A stretch of 26,549 bases of DNA from Rhizophagus sp. LPA8_4_AMF (lineage: Eukaryota; Glomeromycota; Glomeromycetes; Glomerales; Glomeraceae): the NCBI GenBank assembly GCA_021464525.1, contig JADRCO010000780.1:1-26549 (forward strand). The letters are read 5' to 3'. Below the pieces are notes generated by a model that saw only the letters and a program-made list of their open reading frames with translations, did no database searches and was not told the origin of the DNA. Of the stretch, positions 1-11,881 are shown piece after piece (position 1 is the stretch's first letter; the number at the start of each line of letters is the position of its first letter). The position numbers were made by a program, and so were the translations under genes.

Positions 1-167
1 GTCCATCCTTCAATTATGCAACGAGGAACACATTCTTTACACCAAAATTTATCATTATCTGGGTCATAACAATTTTCATGAATAATTTTTACTGAATTAG
101 AATCTTTATCAGAAATATTTAATTTATCAAATTCAGATATTAATTGATTTTCATTAATAAAGCTCAT
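1..167 (-). CDS. Protein kinase family gene, 5' end (partial, cut by window edge)
   Basis: Reading from the ATG at 167-165 on the minus strand gives 55 open codons to the left edge. The product starts MSFINENQLISEF and runs to a cysteine pair, WCKECVPRCIIEGWT. From what I know of Rhizophagus genomes, a short acidic leader followed by a WCxxC...C..EGWT segment is the usual N-terminus of their expanded tyrosine-kinase-like (TKL) kinase family. The catalytic domain would lie outside this window, so kinase activity is inferred from this leader alone. Codon use is AT-rich like the other host genes here. No frameshift or stop is seen. Upstream (168-780) is AT-rich with no obvious TATA box, so regulation cannot be read. 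Confidence 0.6.
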   Translation of the reverse strand, partial: MSFINENQLISEFDKLNISDKDSNSVKIIHENCYDPDNDKFWCKECVPRCIIEGW

Positions 168-1208
168 TTTTATAATATAAATTTTTTCAAGAGTAAGTTT
201 GTATCAAACTTGTGAAAAAGAATTCCCACAGTTTATATAAAAAAAATTGTGTTACCTAATACATAATTTAATTTGGATATTCAATGAGGATAAAAAAGGA
301 AATCATTTCGATCAAATTGACACCGCAGTAATGCAAATCGACGTACTAAAGATGCTAGAATTTAACGATAGTTTAATAATTTCAAATCATAAAATTAAAC
401 TTATTAATTTATTAATAAAGATAAAAGTTTAATTTATTAGATTATTATAATAATTTTTGGAAAAATTATCTAGAATACACAACCCGAATATAAACCACAC
501 AATACAAACTAATTTTTTTTCTATTTTGTGAGTATTGTAACAGCGTAGCATGATATAGCGTATGAGTGTCTTTCTGTGAGAAAGTAATTATATCCTTTCT
601 GAATTTTTATTATAAAATAGACAATATTTATAACTAGGTGTTACTAACATTTATTGAAAAAAAGATGGACGCTGATCGATAATCTGATCATTTTCAAAAA
701 TAAACCAATCAATTAATCGTGTGCAGATAAACCAATCATATCATCGCAAGCGGACAGAGAAATTCACGTGACGGTTTTTTTTTTCATAGTGCGTAAACAT
801 ATATTGTCCCTCGCTTCGCTCCGGACAATAAATTTTTAGTATTATCAAATAATTTTTTATTTTCTATCGGACAAATCTAGAAATCATTTCAGATATTAAC
901 AGTACAATATATAAAATTTGCTTAAATTTTACTCATGTAAATATTCCCATTTATAATGCAGTCAAAGTTTGTCAAATAACACAACATTTTTATTAAACTC
1001 AGTTTTAATTTCTATAAAAAACTAACTCAAACAAAATTTTAACAGATGAAATAGATAAAATTTTAGCCTTCACACGGATTTTTTTTTTTCAGTTAATAGA
1101 ATATCAAGATTTTGACATTCGTTTTTTTAAGAATGTTAAGTTATCAAAAGCTTAAATAAATCATGAGCTTGTATCATAAATATAACATTTTTAAATTATT
1201 TAAATTAT
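168..1208. other. Intergenic region, no gene seen
   Basis: The stretch lies between the kinase 5' end and the left end of the DNA transposon. It is AT-rich with frequent stops in all frames; the one longer frame (247-432) lacks an ATG and resembles no family I know. It holds two copies of the 12-mer ATAAACCAATCA (700-711 and 727-738), a CACGTG box (765-770) and a small GC-containing hairpin (802-830). It should contain the promoter of the kinase gene, but no core element can be assigned. Confidence 0.6.
802..830. repeat. Short inverted repeat with GC-rich loop
   Basis: TATTGTCC (802-809) and GGACAATA (823-830) are perfect 8-bp inverted arms around a 13-base loop containing CTCGCTTCGCTC. It stands out as a GC-rich island in AT-rich DNA. 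It has no T run placed as in a bacterial terminator and lies far from any gene end, so a role is unknown. Confidence 0.6.
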
Positions 1209-1212
1209 TTAA

Positions 1213-1240
1213 TTGGCGATCCGCAAATGAATGAGAATCA
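1213..1240 (+). repeat. Left terminal inverted repeat of the DNA transposon
   Basis: It begins TTGGCGATCCG and ends GAATGAGAATCA. The reverse complement of 14191-14218 matches at 25 of 28 positions, differing at TIR positions 4, 12 and 13. TTAA lies directly outside at 1209-1212. A palindromic AGTACTTAGTACT-like stretch follows just inside, and CACGTG at 1271-1276. Confidence 0.8.
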
Positions 1241-1707
1241 GTACTTAGTACTATTGCGGGGATAATAAGTCACGTGAAAATCAAAAATTGCAAAGATCAC
1301 CCTTTATATAAATGCCCGAAAACATATTTTTGTGATCAACCAAGTAACATTACGATCAATGCCATTGGTTTAAGATTTGCCCCGATAAAAAAAAAAACAT
1401 TTTCGAACTTTTCTAGCACTACTTTATACTTCAGAAACGCAGATTTTGAAATATAGAACTTTATATTTGGACACAATTTCACTTTGAATATGGCAATTTT
1501 ATGTATTGTATTTATATATATATTTTTATTTACGCTCAGAATAGAACTTAAAGACTTTGTAAAGCTAGATTTATTATATTACTTTGTTATATTTTCGTTA
1601 TAATTTTACATTTATCATAATCATCCTATATTTAGTAATTTTAATTGGAATTAAAGTTTATATTCAATGAATATAACGAAACTTTATATTAAATGTTAAT
1701 TATACAA
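1241..1707. other. Left subterminal region of the DNA transposon, non-coding
   Basis: This is AT-rich sequence between the left TIR and the stop codon of the transposase gene; it would include the 3' untranslated region of that gene. The plus-strand frame at 1274-1456 starts without an ATG and shows no recognisable features. Confidence 0.6.
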
Positions 1708-3365
1708 TTATTTTGTTATTTTTTGGCGTTTTCTTGATCTGAATTCCTGCGTTCTTTCAGTATTACCACCAACTCTTTGTCCACGAAGTGCTCCAGCATG
1801 ACTTGTTTCACCATAACTTTCAGCCTGCCTCCGGTCAGCTGCTGCTTGTTTCCTTAAAACAGCTGAGGTTCGTGAAATCCAATTTTCAACAGTTTTTACT
1901 TGTGGAATGTCATCAGCTTGTATTTCTCCTTCCTTTGCTAATTCATTCAATTCTTGCACCATTTCATTAGCTGACATTCTTTCAGTTTTGTTTTCATCAC
2001 CCATCAAAAAAAAAGCTTGAGGTAGGATTTGACTTTTTCTGTCATTCGCTTTCCTGAACCACGTTTTCCTAACCGTTGATTGCTCTTCAGTGTCCAGCCA
2101 TTTGGAAGTGGAAAGTCAAGTATAATTTCTGGATGATTAAATAATCAAACCAAACAATATAGAAATATTAGTATTTATGTAAGTAGATGTCAAAATTAAT
2201 TATATAAAATGTTATACCCTCTTCAAAATTGTCCTCAGTTTGAAAATTATTTACTGAATCTACTAAATAAATTGAGTAACGGGTTTAAAGTACCATTTGA
2301 AATTGAAATTTTTTACCTTCATTTTGTGGTAGTGGTATTGTCCAAGATTGTTTGGGCTTTGTATGTGGTGCAACATTTGGTGTTGGTTTATGAAGTGGTT
2401 TTTCTACTAATCTTGTGATGTCTGAAGGTGAGAAATATGTCCAATTTCCAATATATGGCAGGGATTGGCCTAGAATAAATCCAGTATATTCTCCATCAAT
2501 GGGCCATTTCCAATGGAACAAATTTGACACATTACTCATTGTTTTAACAGGCACATGATCTCGACAAGGTTCAATATTTGCAATAGAAGTTCCTTGTAAA
2601 CCTTCAAGTGCAGATTCAATTTTTTCTCCAGAGTCAAGAGTATGCCCTATACGTATGTATCTTTAATTGCATGTGATATCTGTTTAATCAGTATGTAAAT
2701 GATTAATAGAACAAGCAGATAAAATAAAATAAAAAATTCTGTCAAAAAATCCTATCGTACAGTGGCATGATGTGAATCGACCAAAGATTTCGCTTCTCCT
2801 GGTTCAAAGAAATACCAACCACACACATCTATATTATACCATTGGTGCCAATTTCGAATTATTGCCATCATTTCTGAACAGTGATAATGACCACCATTAT
2901 CGGAAAATATCTTTATCCATTCTGGTTTATTATCAAGTGTTTCAAATACAGCATCAAATGAGGAAGCCGTAAATCAAGCATCTTGCCTGGTATCTAAAGA
3001 CCAATGATCAAATGCTTGGGCCTCAACAATTGCATTTTTTTTAGTAAAAACTATTATTGTATGGAGCGACCACCTTCTTTTACCAAAAAACTGTTCTTTT
3101 TTTTCGCAAGCTGATTTTGGTAAAATTTTCATCTTGTAATCGGCAAGTATTAGTGCACCTTTTTCATCTAATTTTAATACTTGTGCTTTAAATTGAGCAT
3201 TGAGATAGGTTTTGCGTGCTTGATGTGCAAGAAAATAAACCAATTTTTCTTTACTTTCTTCCAAGGTCAAATGGTGTTCAGAAGGTAAAACATTTTTTAA
3301 TGTGTTAAAGATATCAAATAATTGATCACACTTTTTACAATGCTTTAAATGAGGTAGTGTACATT
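1708..3365 (-). pseudogene. DDE-type transposase-like gene, 3' part (rest of exon 4, exons 5-6)
   Basis: Exon 4 resumes at 3365 and ends at 2761. Exon 5 is 2679-2317 and exon 6 is 2128-1708, with introns of 81 and 188 bp. Removing the LINE and one target copy restores one reading frame across the break. This part holds the probable catalytic core: LADYKMKI (about residue 681), FSDNGGHYH (about 761) and EPGEAKSLVDSHH (acidic candidates about 796 and 802). That spacing fits an RNase H-fold DDE transposase. Exon 6 ends in a charged helix-rich tail with KRGSGKRMTEKV. Damage: in-frame TGA at 2976-2974 where the family, as I remember it, has Trp; a 1-base frameshift near 2661-2666; a frameshift at the A9 run 2006-2014. 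The copy cannot encode an active enzyme. Confidence 0.72.
3349..3365. repeat. LINE target-site duplication, copy at the element's 3' side
   Basis: The 17-mer ATGAGGTAGTGTACATT occurs here and, identically, at 12051-12067. The two copies bracket the LINE exactly, and the transposase frame is continuous when one copy is removed. Confidence 0.9.
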
Positions 3366-3540
3366 TTTATTTTATTTTCATTTTTAATATATAGACAAAA
3401 AGCTGAGAAAAATCCGTACGGATGACAAATGAAGAATAAGTAAAACTAAACTACAAAAAAGCCATTACTACCTAATTTTTCTAACCTCCAAAGAAGCCGC
3501 TCTGCCTGTTATTTAAAAAAAATCTCAGGCGTAGCCAGAT
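3366..3540 (-). other. LINE 3' untranslated region with A-rich tail
   Basis: From the ORF2 stop to the target duplication. The minus-strand end reads AAATGAAAATAAAATAAA, an imperfect A-rich tail and not a pure poly(A). No hairpin was clear by eye. Confidence 0.65.
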
Positions 3541-5562
3541 TTAAGTAAGAAAAGTCAAAGAAAAATCTATATTAAAAATGGTGCGAAAATCAGCACTACC
3601 ATGATTGTACAAAGGAAAATAACTATGAAAAGAAACATAATCTAAATATAAAGCGGAATAAAGAGACCATCCCCCAGAATGTAGGAAATTAGATGAGACC
3701 CAAAGAATCCACCTAGGTGGAGCAGGTGTGACTTGTCCCGCTGGGAAGAGATGGCGCATGCGTATATTCTCATTATAACGATGAGTTACTGGATCATAAG
3801 AGCGATAAGACCAAGCTTGGTCAAAATTCTCGTGAAGTGTCGTATGCGTCCTAACTGGGCGTGGCAAAGGTGTAGTTATACTAGTAGAATCATCAGCGTT
3901 CATTCTGGCGACATATCGTCGGTATTTCTTTTTCTTTCGTTTAGTAATTTCCTGAGGACATTCCCAGGCTTTTTGGTGATTCAGATAAGGTAACCAGATA
4001 TCATGGTAAAAAAAATGGAAAAACGCATCTAAGAATGAAAAAAGAATCTTACGTGTCATATTAGTATGATGGTGTATTTTATCTACTAAACTTTGTGGGA
4101 CAAAGGAATGTAGAAGTAAGTAAAGGTCCAGTTCCACCACTTCTGGCATGAAAGGTTGAAAGAGAGGTAAAAGAGCTAATTCTTGACCAAGAAACATTGA
4201 GGATATGTTAGTTGTTCCACTAGCCATAATATCCTCCATTAAGGAATGTCGTAAGGAATCCATAAGCGATGTTAATTTTGGTAAAAGCGTGGGACAGAGA
4301 TCCAGATGTCCGTTGGTATCGGCTGTAGTTGCACAAATTGGGCAAGGTATATTGCCTTCTAAATGTTGATACAGAAGCGGATAATGTCTTTGTAAAATGT
4401 CACTGCACAGAAGAATGTAATTAATAGATTTGATCTTAGCAATCTCCCATTTGGCTTTCGTTGTACTAGTAACGTCAGTAGTATGATTACTTTTACACCA
4501 GTCTTGTGTGAGAGACCAATTGACAGAACTCGGTGAAGATGTGCTGATAAATGCAGGTAATCTTTGGTTGTGTAAGAAAGAGTCAAATGTTTTGGCATCC
4601 GCGATCGTAGATGCAAATTTCCTGATATCCCGGTCTATAGGACCTAATGAATCCCAAATAGGTACGGCCAACGAAGACCCTGATTTTGGGTTAATATGTA
4701 AAGGCGGAGAAGAAGAACCTAGTTTCACTTCAGCATCAGCGATGTCGTTATACATATCATCAGAATGTGCCTTGACTTTGGTAAAAGACACCACCAGATC
4801 TATGGCGTGGATGACCGACTTAATGGTTGACCAGAGTGAATGATTATTCACTTTGAGGAACTTTCGGTGGGATAATAAAGGGTTCATAATTTGTACAAAA
4901 GTACAAATGCAATTATTTGAGTCCGTATAAATGGTCACCGTACATGACGGCAGAGCAACCAAGAGGGCTGTGAGAATAGCAAAAGTTTCTGCTTTCGTAG
5001 AGGAAGGCGAAAAAACACAACTCCCATGGAATTTACGGGAAAGAGGCAGATGTTCCGGTACAAAGGACGGGCAAACAATCCATCCATAACCTAGGAGTGT
5101 AGGAGTAGCGCAAGCGTTCCGCTCATTAGAACAAAAAGGCGTCATAGATCCATCCGTATAAAATTCTAGATGGTTGTACGTTGATAAATCCATGGCAATC
5201 GTCTGTAATGACGTGATACTATTCACATCCCCTAGCAAATATTGTGGGATATGTTTGGTGGCTGGTGGTAACGGTAACGTGGTATCCAGAACTGATGTCC
5301 TAGCATTAGTATCCACTCGATTGTTCGACGTAGCTTGATTCAATAACAAATACAAATTAAAAGCTTCTACCCGAAGCGACGTAAAATGAAATTCACAAAC
5401 CACCAGTTTTTTTGGTAAAGAAAAAGGAGAAAGTAAAGACGGAATGTAATTCTTCCGTATGGTAAAGCACGTCAAATGTTGAGTAGGATGCATTAATATA
5501 CATTGAGGACGTAAATCACGAGCGTATGGATTATGCAGATGGCAGCCTGGGCAAGGTATCAA
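3541..5562 (-). pseudogene. ORF2 segment: RNase H domain and C-terminal zinc-binding region
   Basis: This 673-codon open stretch is the ORF2 C-terminus. It starts in a CPGCHLHNPYARD segment, where CxxC plus His suggests a metal site. The RNase H domain follows with its four signature acids: LEFYTDGSM, STKAETFAIL, IYTDSNN, and KVKAHSDDMYNDIADAE. Further on, CPICATTADTNGHLDLCP gives the CxxC...H...C motif common after RNase H or RT in LINEs. The tail (residues about 560-673) is basic, then hydrophobic. It needs the frameshift near 5640-5665 to join the RT part. The long open frame shows that this end has suffered no stop mutation. Confidence 0.88.
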
Positions 5563-8500
5563 AATGCTAAGGCATTTTTTGGGAGTATCCGTTATGGTCG
5601 AACCAGAAGGAGGATCCCAAGGAATATAGTGTTCCGATACGTAATGGAGATGGCACCATTAGAATTAACTTGTTCAACCATTTTTCCATAGAGAACAGTG
5701 AAAGTGGGTGCGTCCCAGTTCATAGTCCATTCCGCTTTTGGACGATGGTGTAAAGTATCCAGGCGTATACGTGGTTGCGTTGCATGTAGAGGTACTATAG
5801 GCAAACTGGCCAAAGGAGTAACCAGACGCCTTGTCTGTGGCGTAAGGATAGCGTGGTCTTCTAATAATGTAAACCATTTAGCAGGCTTTTTGGTTCGATG
5901 TTTGAAATTCAAACGGGAAAGTACAGTATCCCATGTAGCTAAAAAGCTTCCATCAATCGAAGTAATTTGGTCTTTAAAAAGAAGTCTCAATTTTCTCCAT
6001 GTGTTTATGTCGGCAGCCGTAGGAGGTCCTATATGATACATAAAGGGTGTGCTACCTCCTGTGATTGAGGTTTGAATGGTAGGCAGGAAAGAAACATTAA
6101 AAAATTTATATAAATGTAATTGTTTTGTCAACAATGTTGGTTTGGTGATCGGTAATTTCACTAGATCCTGTGAAGTAGGAAAGTGAGGTAACCAATATTC
6201 ATATTGAGTACGCAGGATTTTCTGCGTCGCTATCTCCGTGAACATAGGGGAATTAAACAAGAAATTTGTCAGTGCTATATGTGAATAAAATTGATTATTA
6301 TAAAAACTATTGATACTAGGGAACAATTTGTTGTGGATGATGTTGTCATGTGTAGAGCGCGGTAATTTTAAGTGATTCTTAAATAGAATCTTCAATGGGG
6401 AAAGGATAGTCTCACATTGTTGTTGTGATAAAATTGTTAATTGGTTGATATATTCTAATTTTGGTATAATAACGCGATTAATTATATACAAAAGGTGGTC
6501 GTGCGTAATCCGTTTTTTCCTTAAGATATTTGCGAACATATTGGTGACAGATTTCAATTTCTTGATGGTAGGTGTTTGCGAATTGAAAGCGTTAACATAC
6601 ACTCCCAATATTCGTTTAGCTTCCGTGCGTTTGGCAGTATGGATGGGTGTCACTATACCCGCTGCAGCTTCCATTTCAATAGTAGTGTTGCAAAATCGAG
6701 GATCATTAGTTAATATCTCATATTTGTCGAGGTTGACTTTGATATTAGCCATATCATAAAATCTATTTGCCAATTGTAAGTTGGATTCTAATTGATCCTT
6801 GCTGGTAGCAAACCAGCTCGTATCATCTAAATAGCCTATTACAGACGCATTAAAAGTAATGGGACGATCTGATTTCGGTGTGTGAATGTCTCAGATTTTG
6901 CTGACGGTAATAGTCAAAGTACGACTTGGATCACCATTAATTCATGCGAAAAGAGGATCGTAATAACATATCCACAGGAGGGGACTAATCACCTCTCCTT
7001 GATCTATACCTTGTACCATGTCGTAAGTCTGACTTAAACTATTGTGTAAAATGATTTCGTTGGATCTATTCGTGAAAAGTGAGATGATAAGATTACAGAA
7101 AGAAGACGGAATTTGTAGACGTAGAAGTGCCAGTTTCAAAAGTGACAAATTCACTCTGTCATAGGCTTTACTGATATCCTGGAGAGCAATCCATAATTTA
7201 TCTTTTGGGCGTGAAGAAGTATCGCCAATGTTGAAGGATTCAATTACGTGTTGGATGGTGTATAAAGGTTGTAACGTGGATTCACCAATTAAGCCTGCTC
7301 TATTATTCAGCTGGAGGAGATTAAATGTGCTAAGCCAAGCATTGAGGCGTGTCGTAAGAATTTTCATGAAAAGTTTGCGACAAGTTTCCAATAAGATGAT
7401 AGGACGCGTCATCGTCAATTCACAGTTCCAATCTTTAAGTTTCGGGATCGGGAATAGCCATGCATGTAACCAGTCTGTCGGGATACATTCCAATTCTAGA
7501 CATTTGTTAAAGAGGATTTCTAGTAATGAAAGCACTGAGTCACTCAAATGCTTTAAATCTTCATAGCTAATGTTGCTAGGACCGGGTGCCTTGTTATTAG
7601 GTAAGAGGTTCAGAATCAAACGGATCTCTGATATATTTATGGAGGTTATTAAGCAATTGACACAAGAAGGTTCGCGTAGAGAAATAGGGGTATAAACTGA
7701 TTGCCACTCTAATGGCAAGTCCAAAGGAGTCGAATATGTAGGGATCGCTCAAATATCTGCAGCGGTCTGTCCCAAGTGTTTGTAGTGATTAATGCTTTCT
7801 ATCTCTATGATTTGAGGGTTATTAGTAAATATTTGATCATTCGTATTCGGATCTCGATAATGTAGGCGATCCAAAGTGATTCGTTTAGGCTTTCAATTTA
7901 GGATATTGTTAAGCATTCGTGCTTGATTATCTTGCAGATTGTTGTTGCGTAATTCGATGAATTTAGTTATATTCATATGAGTATGAGTATCCATTTCATG
8001 CTTCTGAATAATCCAAATCTTGTGTAAAAAAGATGAGATGGTCGATTTTGTTTTCTTATAATTGGAAGGCGTAAGGTTTATCAGCAAAGTCAGATGACTT
8101 TCTGCAGAATGGAAAAAAATATCAATTTGTAATAATTCGTGATGACGTAGACTCCAAATAGACCAATATGATGTCCAAGCGGAACTTGGTAATAGGTCAG
8201 TAGGAGAATCCTGTGTTGAGGTTGGTAATAATAGGTCCACGTGCCATTTTGAAAAACGATGGAGGATGGATCTGACTTTCAAAATGTGATTATGTATTTG
8301 GCGGAGGCGGAGAGGCTCCAAAAATTTTTGAAAACCTTTGTGGGTTCGCGAAGGTATGATATGTTTTTTACTAGGGATGATAAGTTGCTCCTTAATTGTT
8401 AACCAAAAATTATTCAGATCGAATGTCGTATTGAGAAACAAGGGATTGAAGCGGTCATAATGGTCTCGCCGTAGTTGATGCAGAAGAAGATCGTTATGAT

Positions 8501-8603
8501 GTTGGTATAACATCCAAGTGTCTTTTGTCATTTTGGAATATAAAAATTGCGTACGTAGTTGCTGTTTGTACACTTTAGGATCCCGTGTGTTAAAAAAGTA
8601 TGA

Positions 8604-9647
8604 TCAAGTCAGTAAGGCAGAAATTGCTTTGTGGTCTGTAGAAAAGAAAGTATGAGGGACTATATTAGTAGTTCCATATAAAAGGTGATTAAGGATATCA
8701 TTATTGACATAAATGAAGTCAATGCACGTGGAAACTTGAGAATTCGTCCACGTAGTAGGTGGATTCGCATGGAAGTGTTTAATGACATCTGTGAGGCCAT
8801 ATTTTTTTAAAGAGGTTTTAATTTCTAAATGCCATTTGGGATATTTGGTGTGTTTTGAGCAAGAATTGCCAAGGTCCACGTTGAAATCCCCCATAATAAT
8901 GAGGTTATAATTGTTGGTCGTAGCGGACGTCATAAGCGTGTCCAAAGTAGTGTATAATGAAAGAATTAGATCCTTGTCTTTTGGATCAGCTGGAAGATAA
9001 ACATTAATAATGCGAATATGTTCTTTGTGTTTGTATCCGAGGTCTATGGCCAGAATACGGCCGTGAAAGGATTGTACTTTGATTACGTGTTTGTTCGTCT
9101 CTGCCGTCAAAAGAATAGCTACACCTGATCCCGAATGTGGACCGGAGGAATCTTGATAAATATAAACGTCTGTGTTTTCATCAGACGAATTATTGTATAA
9201 TGGTAAGTCTTTATGTAGTGGAGTTGAAGTATAAGGAGTCGAATGTAATCCTGTTTCTGTGAGGCCTAAAAAGGTGAAATTTTCAATTTTGAAGTAAGAT
9301 AATATATCCGGGAGTTTATTATTAAACCCCTGTCGTATGTTTAAAGATCCAAATTTGAGATAATCTGCAAAAGGTGTATTAAACGCTGTAGTATCCTGGT
9401 TGATGATTGATATAATTTTTTCATCGTCCACGTCTTCAATATGACATTTTTTAGTGTTATTGGAATTTGATATTTGTGTATCATGAGTGGATGAAGAGGG
9501 AACTGATTCTCTATGTGAGAAACGAAAATTTGTTTTTGAAAATATTTTTTTGGTTTTATGAGAAAGTTTTTTAAATTTTTTTGTGATATTATTTGGGGTA
9601 TAAGTTTTAGGAGCCAAAAGTGTGTTATCTGTAGGTTGTACTATCAT
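8604..9647 (-). pseudogene. ORF2 segment: APE-type endonuclease domain
   Basis: The first 347 codons of ORF2 form an exonuclease-endonuclease-phosphatase fold. The opening strand is SLNIRQGF, where the metal-site Asn is expected. LTETGL carries the catalytic Glu, NVYLPAD is the N-x-Y-x-P box, MGDFNVDL is the GDFN box, then CIDFIYV, and FSTDHKAI with the terminal Asp-His pair. All expected residues are present. About 95 residues of basic, Ser/Thr/Asn-rich leader precede the domain. The domain ends at the first in-frame TGA. Confidence 0.88.
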
Positions 9648-9743
9648 TTAAAGAATATGTCAAAATTTATTCGAAATGTAGATATCCAGGTTGAATTAAT
9701 CAAAAAAGGGAGAATCTGAGAAAAAACCAATAAAGGATATCGA

Positions 9744-11881
9744 TTAATATCCTTTTCTGAAGCTAAAGCTGAATAATCCACCAGAGGTAGTAGGTGGTGG
9801 TGTGGCAGTGTGTTCGGGTTCAACAGTTTCCGTTATCGTTTCGGCCTCAGAGGCGGATTCGCCTTCTGTATAATAGGCCTCTTCTTGCATTGGTTCGTCC
9901 GAAGAGTAAGTCTCTTGCTGGGATGGTGCGAAGCGTTATTTAGTCAATTTGTAATTCGATTTATTGTAAGGTTGGTTGCGTGCAGATTGGCGAGGAGAAG
10001 TACGCGTATCCGATTCGGTGGAGGTAGAGTTATTCTTCAAGTCCTGCACCGTGGTAAGGATAAGGTTCAAGGTAGTGGCATTGTTATTGTATGCTTCTTC
10101 GGATTTTGTGAGTCGATCGTCCAATGATGCTATTTGGGTTTGGTATGTGTTTAAGCGATCCGTGATGATTCTGTTAGCTTCTATGCTGGAAGTTTTGAAG
10201 GAAGTAAGTATTTTTAATTCATCCATCAGATCTGTGATGGCGCGCTCTATGTTCGTGATTCTTTTCTCCATTCGGGTTTGTTCTATACCCGTATGTAGTA
10301 GTTGATTAGGTTTATTGTCTTGCCGGTTCTCATTTCTTGGCTTGATGTTGTGGTGGGAATGAGAGTTCGATGACTCTGGAGGTGAGGTTTTCTTGCTTAT
10401 TTGGGGTTGTGAATTCAACCTAATTACATAGGTATAGTTGGATACAGTGGTTTTATCGATCGCAATTTTAGCTTTGTTCCATTTGATAAAGCGTTTCTGG
10501 AAAATTTTAATCTGTTGTTTGTTGAGAATGAAATTATCATCTGGGCAAAGATGTGTGGCATTGTGCAGTTCCGCCACAATTGCCACAGGTTGTTCGGATA
10601 TTCACTTCATGGTAAACATAAAGTTTCGTATTATGAAAATCTGTAGTCGTAACTTGAGAGTTGTCACGTGCAGTAGTGTCGAATGGTGCGTAATGGATAA
10701 TTGCAGATTTTTGTAGTGAGGTCGGAGACATGCTGGAAAAGGTGCAGGTCCTTCCATTAAGGTATTTGATTAATGGTTCTAAGTCAAAGATGTTGGCATT
10801 TAAAGGAATACCAGTAATTGTGTAAGAATGTTTGGTCCTTTTAAGGTATTCTGGGTGTGTTGGGTTACCCGGTAAGATTTGGACGTAAAAGTCTTCTATG
10901 TTAAAGCCCCAAGTATCTTGAGCAAGTAGGTACTCGATCACCGCCTTGTTCACAAACCGTATAATAACATGTTTGTAAGTAGGATTGATTCGGCGTACTG
11001 GGTCCTTACGGTATTTACCTCTGATAATACGAGGGCGTTTTTTAATTTCTTTGTAAGTTTTAATAGCTTTACCAGTTATTGTAGCGATACGTTATATGAC
11101 TAGTTTAATATCATAGTTGAAGGGGATGTCAACTATTTTGATGATATTATCTTCTTGGTGTTTGAATTTCGTGATGAAATGTTGTTCCAAGTTAGTTTGT
11201 GTAAGTTCGTATCCTCGTAGATTATTAAGGATTGCTATTGGTTTGTTGGTCAACTCTGTGAAGAGTTCTAGGGTCGTCACTGTAATGACGAAATACGTGT
11301 AGGTATATGTATTATTGACGCGAAATTTGATGACTTTGTCATCATTAATAAACGTGGTTTTCAGTTGCTCCAATATTTCTTTGTTCGTGAATTCTTTGTT
11401 AAAAGAGTCGCGAGGAAAAAAAACCTCATAAAGGGGATTAGCATGTGTTGTTGTAGATGTAAATATATCTGAAACATGAGCTACAGTATGACGATCTACC
11501 ATCTTGCCCTTATTGGGGCTAGATGTGTCTGGTACATCAGGGTATTTATATCAGTTTCGGGTAGATCAACGTTCATGTCTTCGTGGGAAGATGTCATTGG
11601 TACTTCTAGATGCGGCGTAATTTCATCACGTGTGCTTACATCTTCTTCAGAGGATAGGACGTGTGGGGGAAATTTGTATGTTGCGCCTTGGAAAAGGAAG
11701 TTGAGGTGGACGAAGGTTCATCTATAATACGTTTCTTTAGAGCTCGAGGGTCGCTTTCTAAAGCAGGCCGCTCTGTAGATGTGCTGTAGGTTTCAGTAAT
11801 CATATCTTCGTCGGATAAAGTGTTCTTGTTCGCGTATGATGGTTTTTTACTTGAGGACCGAAGTACTCGAGAGGAGGACAT
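9744..11881 (-). pseudogene. LINE ORF1 (gag-like nucleic-acid-binding protein), frameshifted
   Basis: Start is the ATG at 11881 (MSSSRVLRSSSKKPSY), giving a Ser/Thr/charged leader. The protein can be followed in three frames. Breaks lie near 11700, near 11545, at about 11092 and at 10540-10590, with an in-frame TAA at 9938-9936; the frame then runs on to TAA at 9746-9744. A segment around 10900-10680 (TITGIPLNANIFDLEPL ... KSAIIHYAPF) looks like the RNA-recognition-motif fold common in LINE ORF1 proteins. The frameshift near 10570 splits a CCHC-like knuckle whose remnants are CGNCGG and HNATHLCPDD. A coiled-coil-like charged segment follows (about 10330-10050), then a Glu/Pro/Thr tail. ORF1 proteins package the LINE RNA. 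Exact break points need alignment with intact copies. Confidence 0.75.

Larger units (their letters stand above)
3541..9647 (-). pseudogene. LINE ORF2: APE endonuclease, reverse transcriptase and RNase H, with five TGA stops
   Basis: The ATG at 9647 opens about 2,035 codons to the TAA at 3543-3541. All segments from 9647 to about 5650 share one frame, broken only by TGA at 8606-8604, 7895-7893, 7751-7749, 6944-6942 and 6893-6891. One frameshift near 5640-5665 moves to the frame used to the end. Reverse transcriptase landmarks are NKAPGPSNISYEDL, the first catalytic Asp in ALQDISKAYDRV, GIDQGEVISPLLW, and the YLDDT box, which lies just after the fifth TGA. ORF2 would nick the target, prime on the nicked end and copy the LINE RNA. 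Each TGA could derive from CGA by one transition. All catalytic boxes survive, suggesting fairly recent inactivation. Confidence 0.88.

Noticed and set aside
247-432. 61-codon plus-strand frame
   Set aside because: No ATG at its start, no recognisable motif, AT-driven composition.
6891-8606. TGA read as a sense codon (selenocysteine or altered code)
   Set aside because: The intact gene at 23132-25461 uses standard code with no in-frame TGA, and decay of CGA explains all five sites more simply.
3733-11727. Plus-strand frames inside the LINE (for example 4508-4843, 5698-6036, 9810-10127, 11476-11727)
   Set aside because: They are antisense shadows of ORF1 and ORF2, whose motifs are unmistakable on the minus strand.
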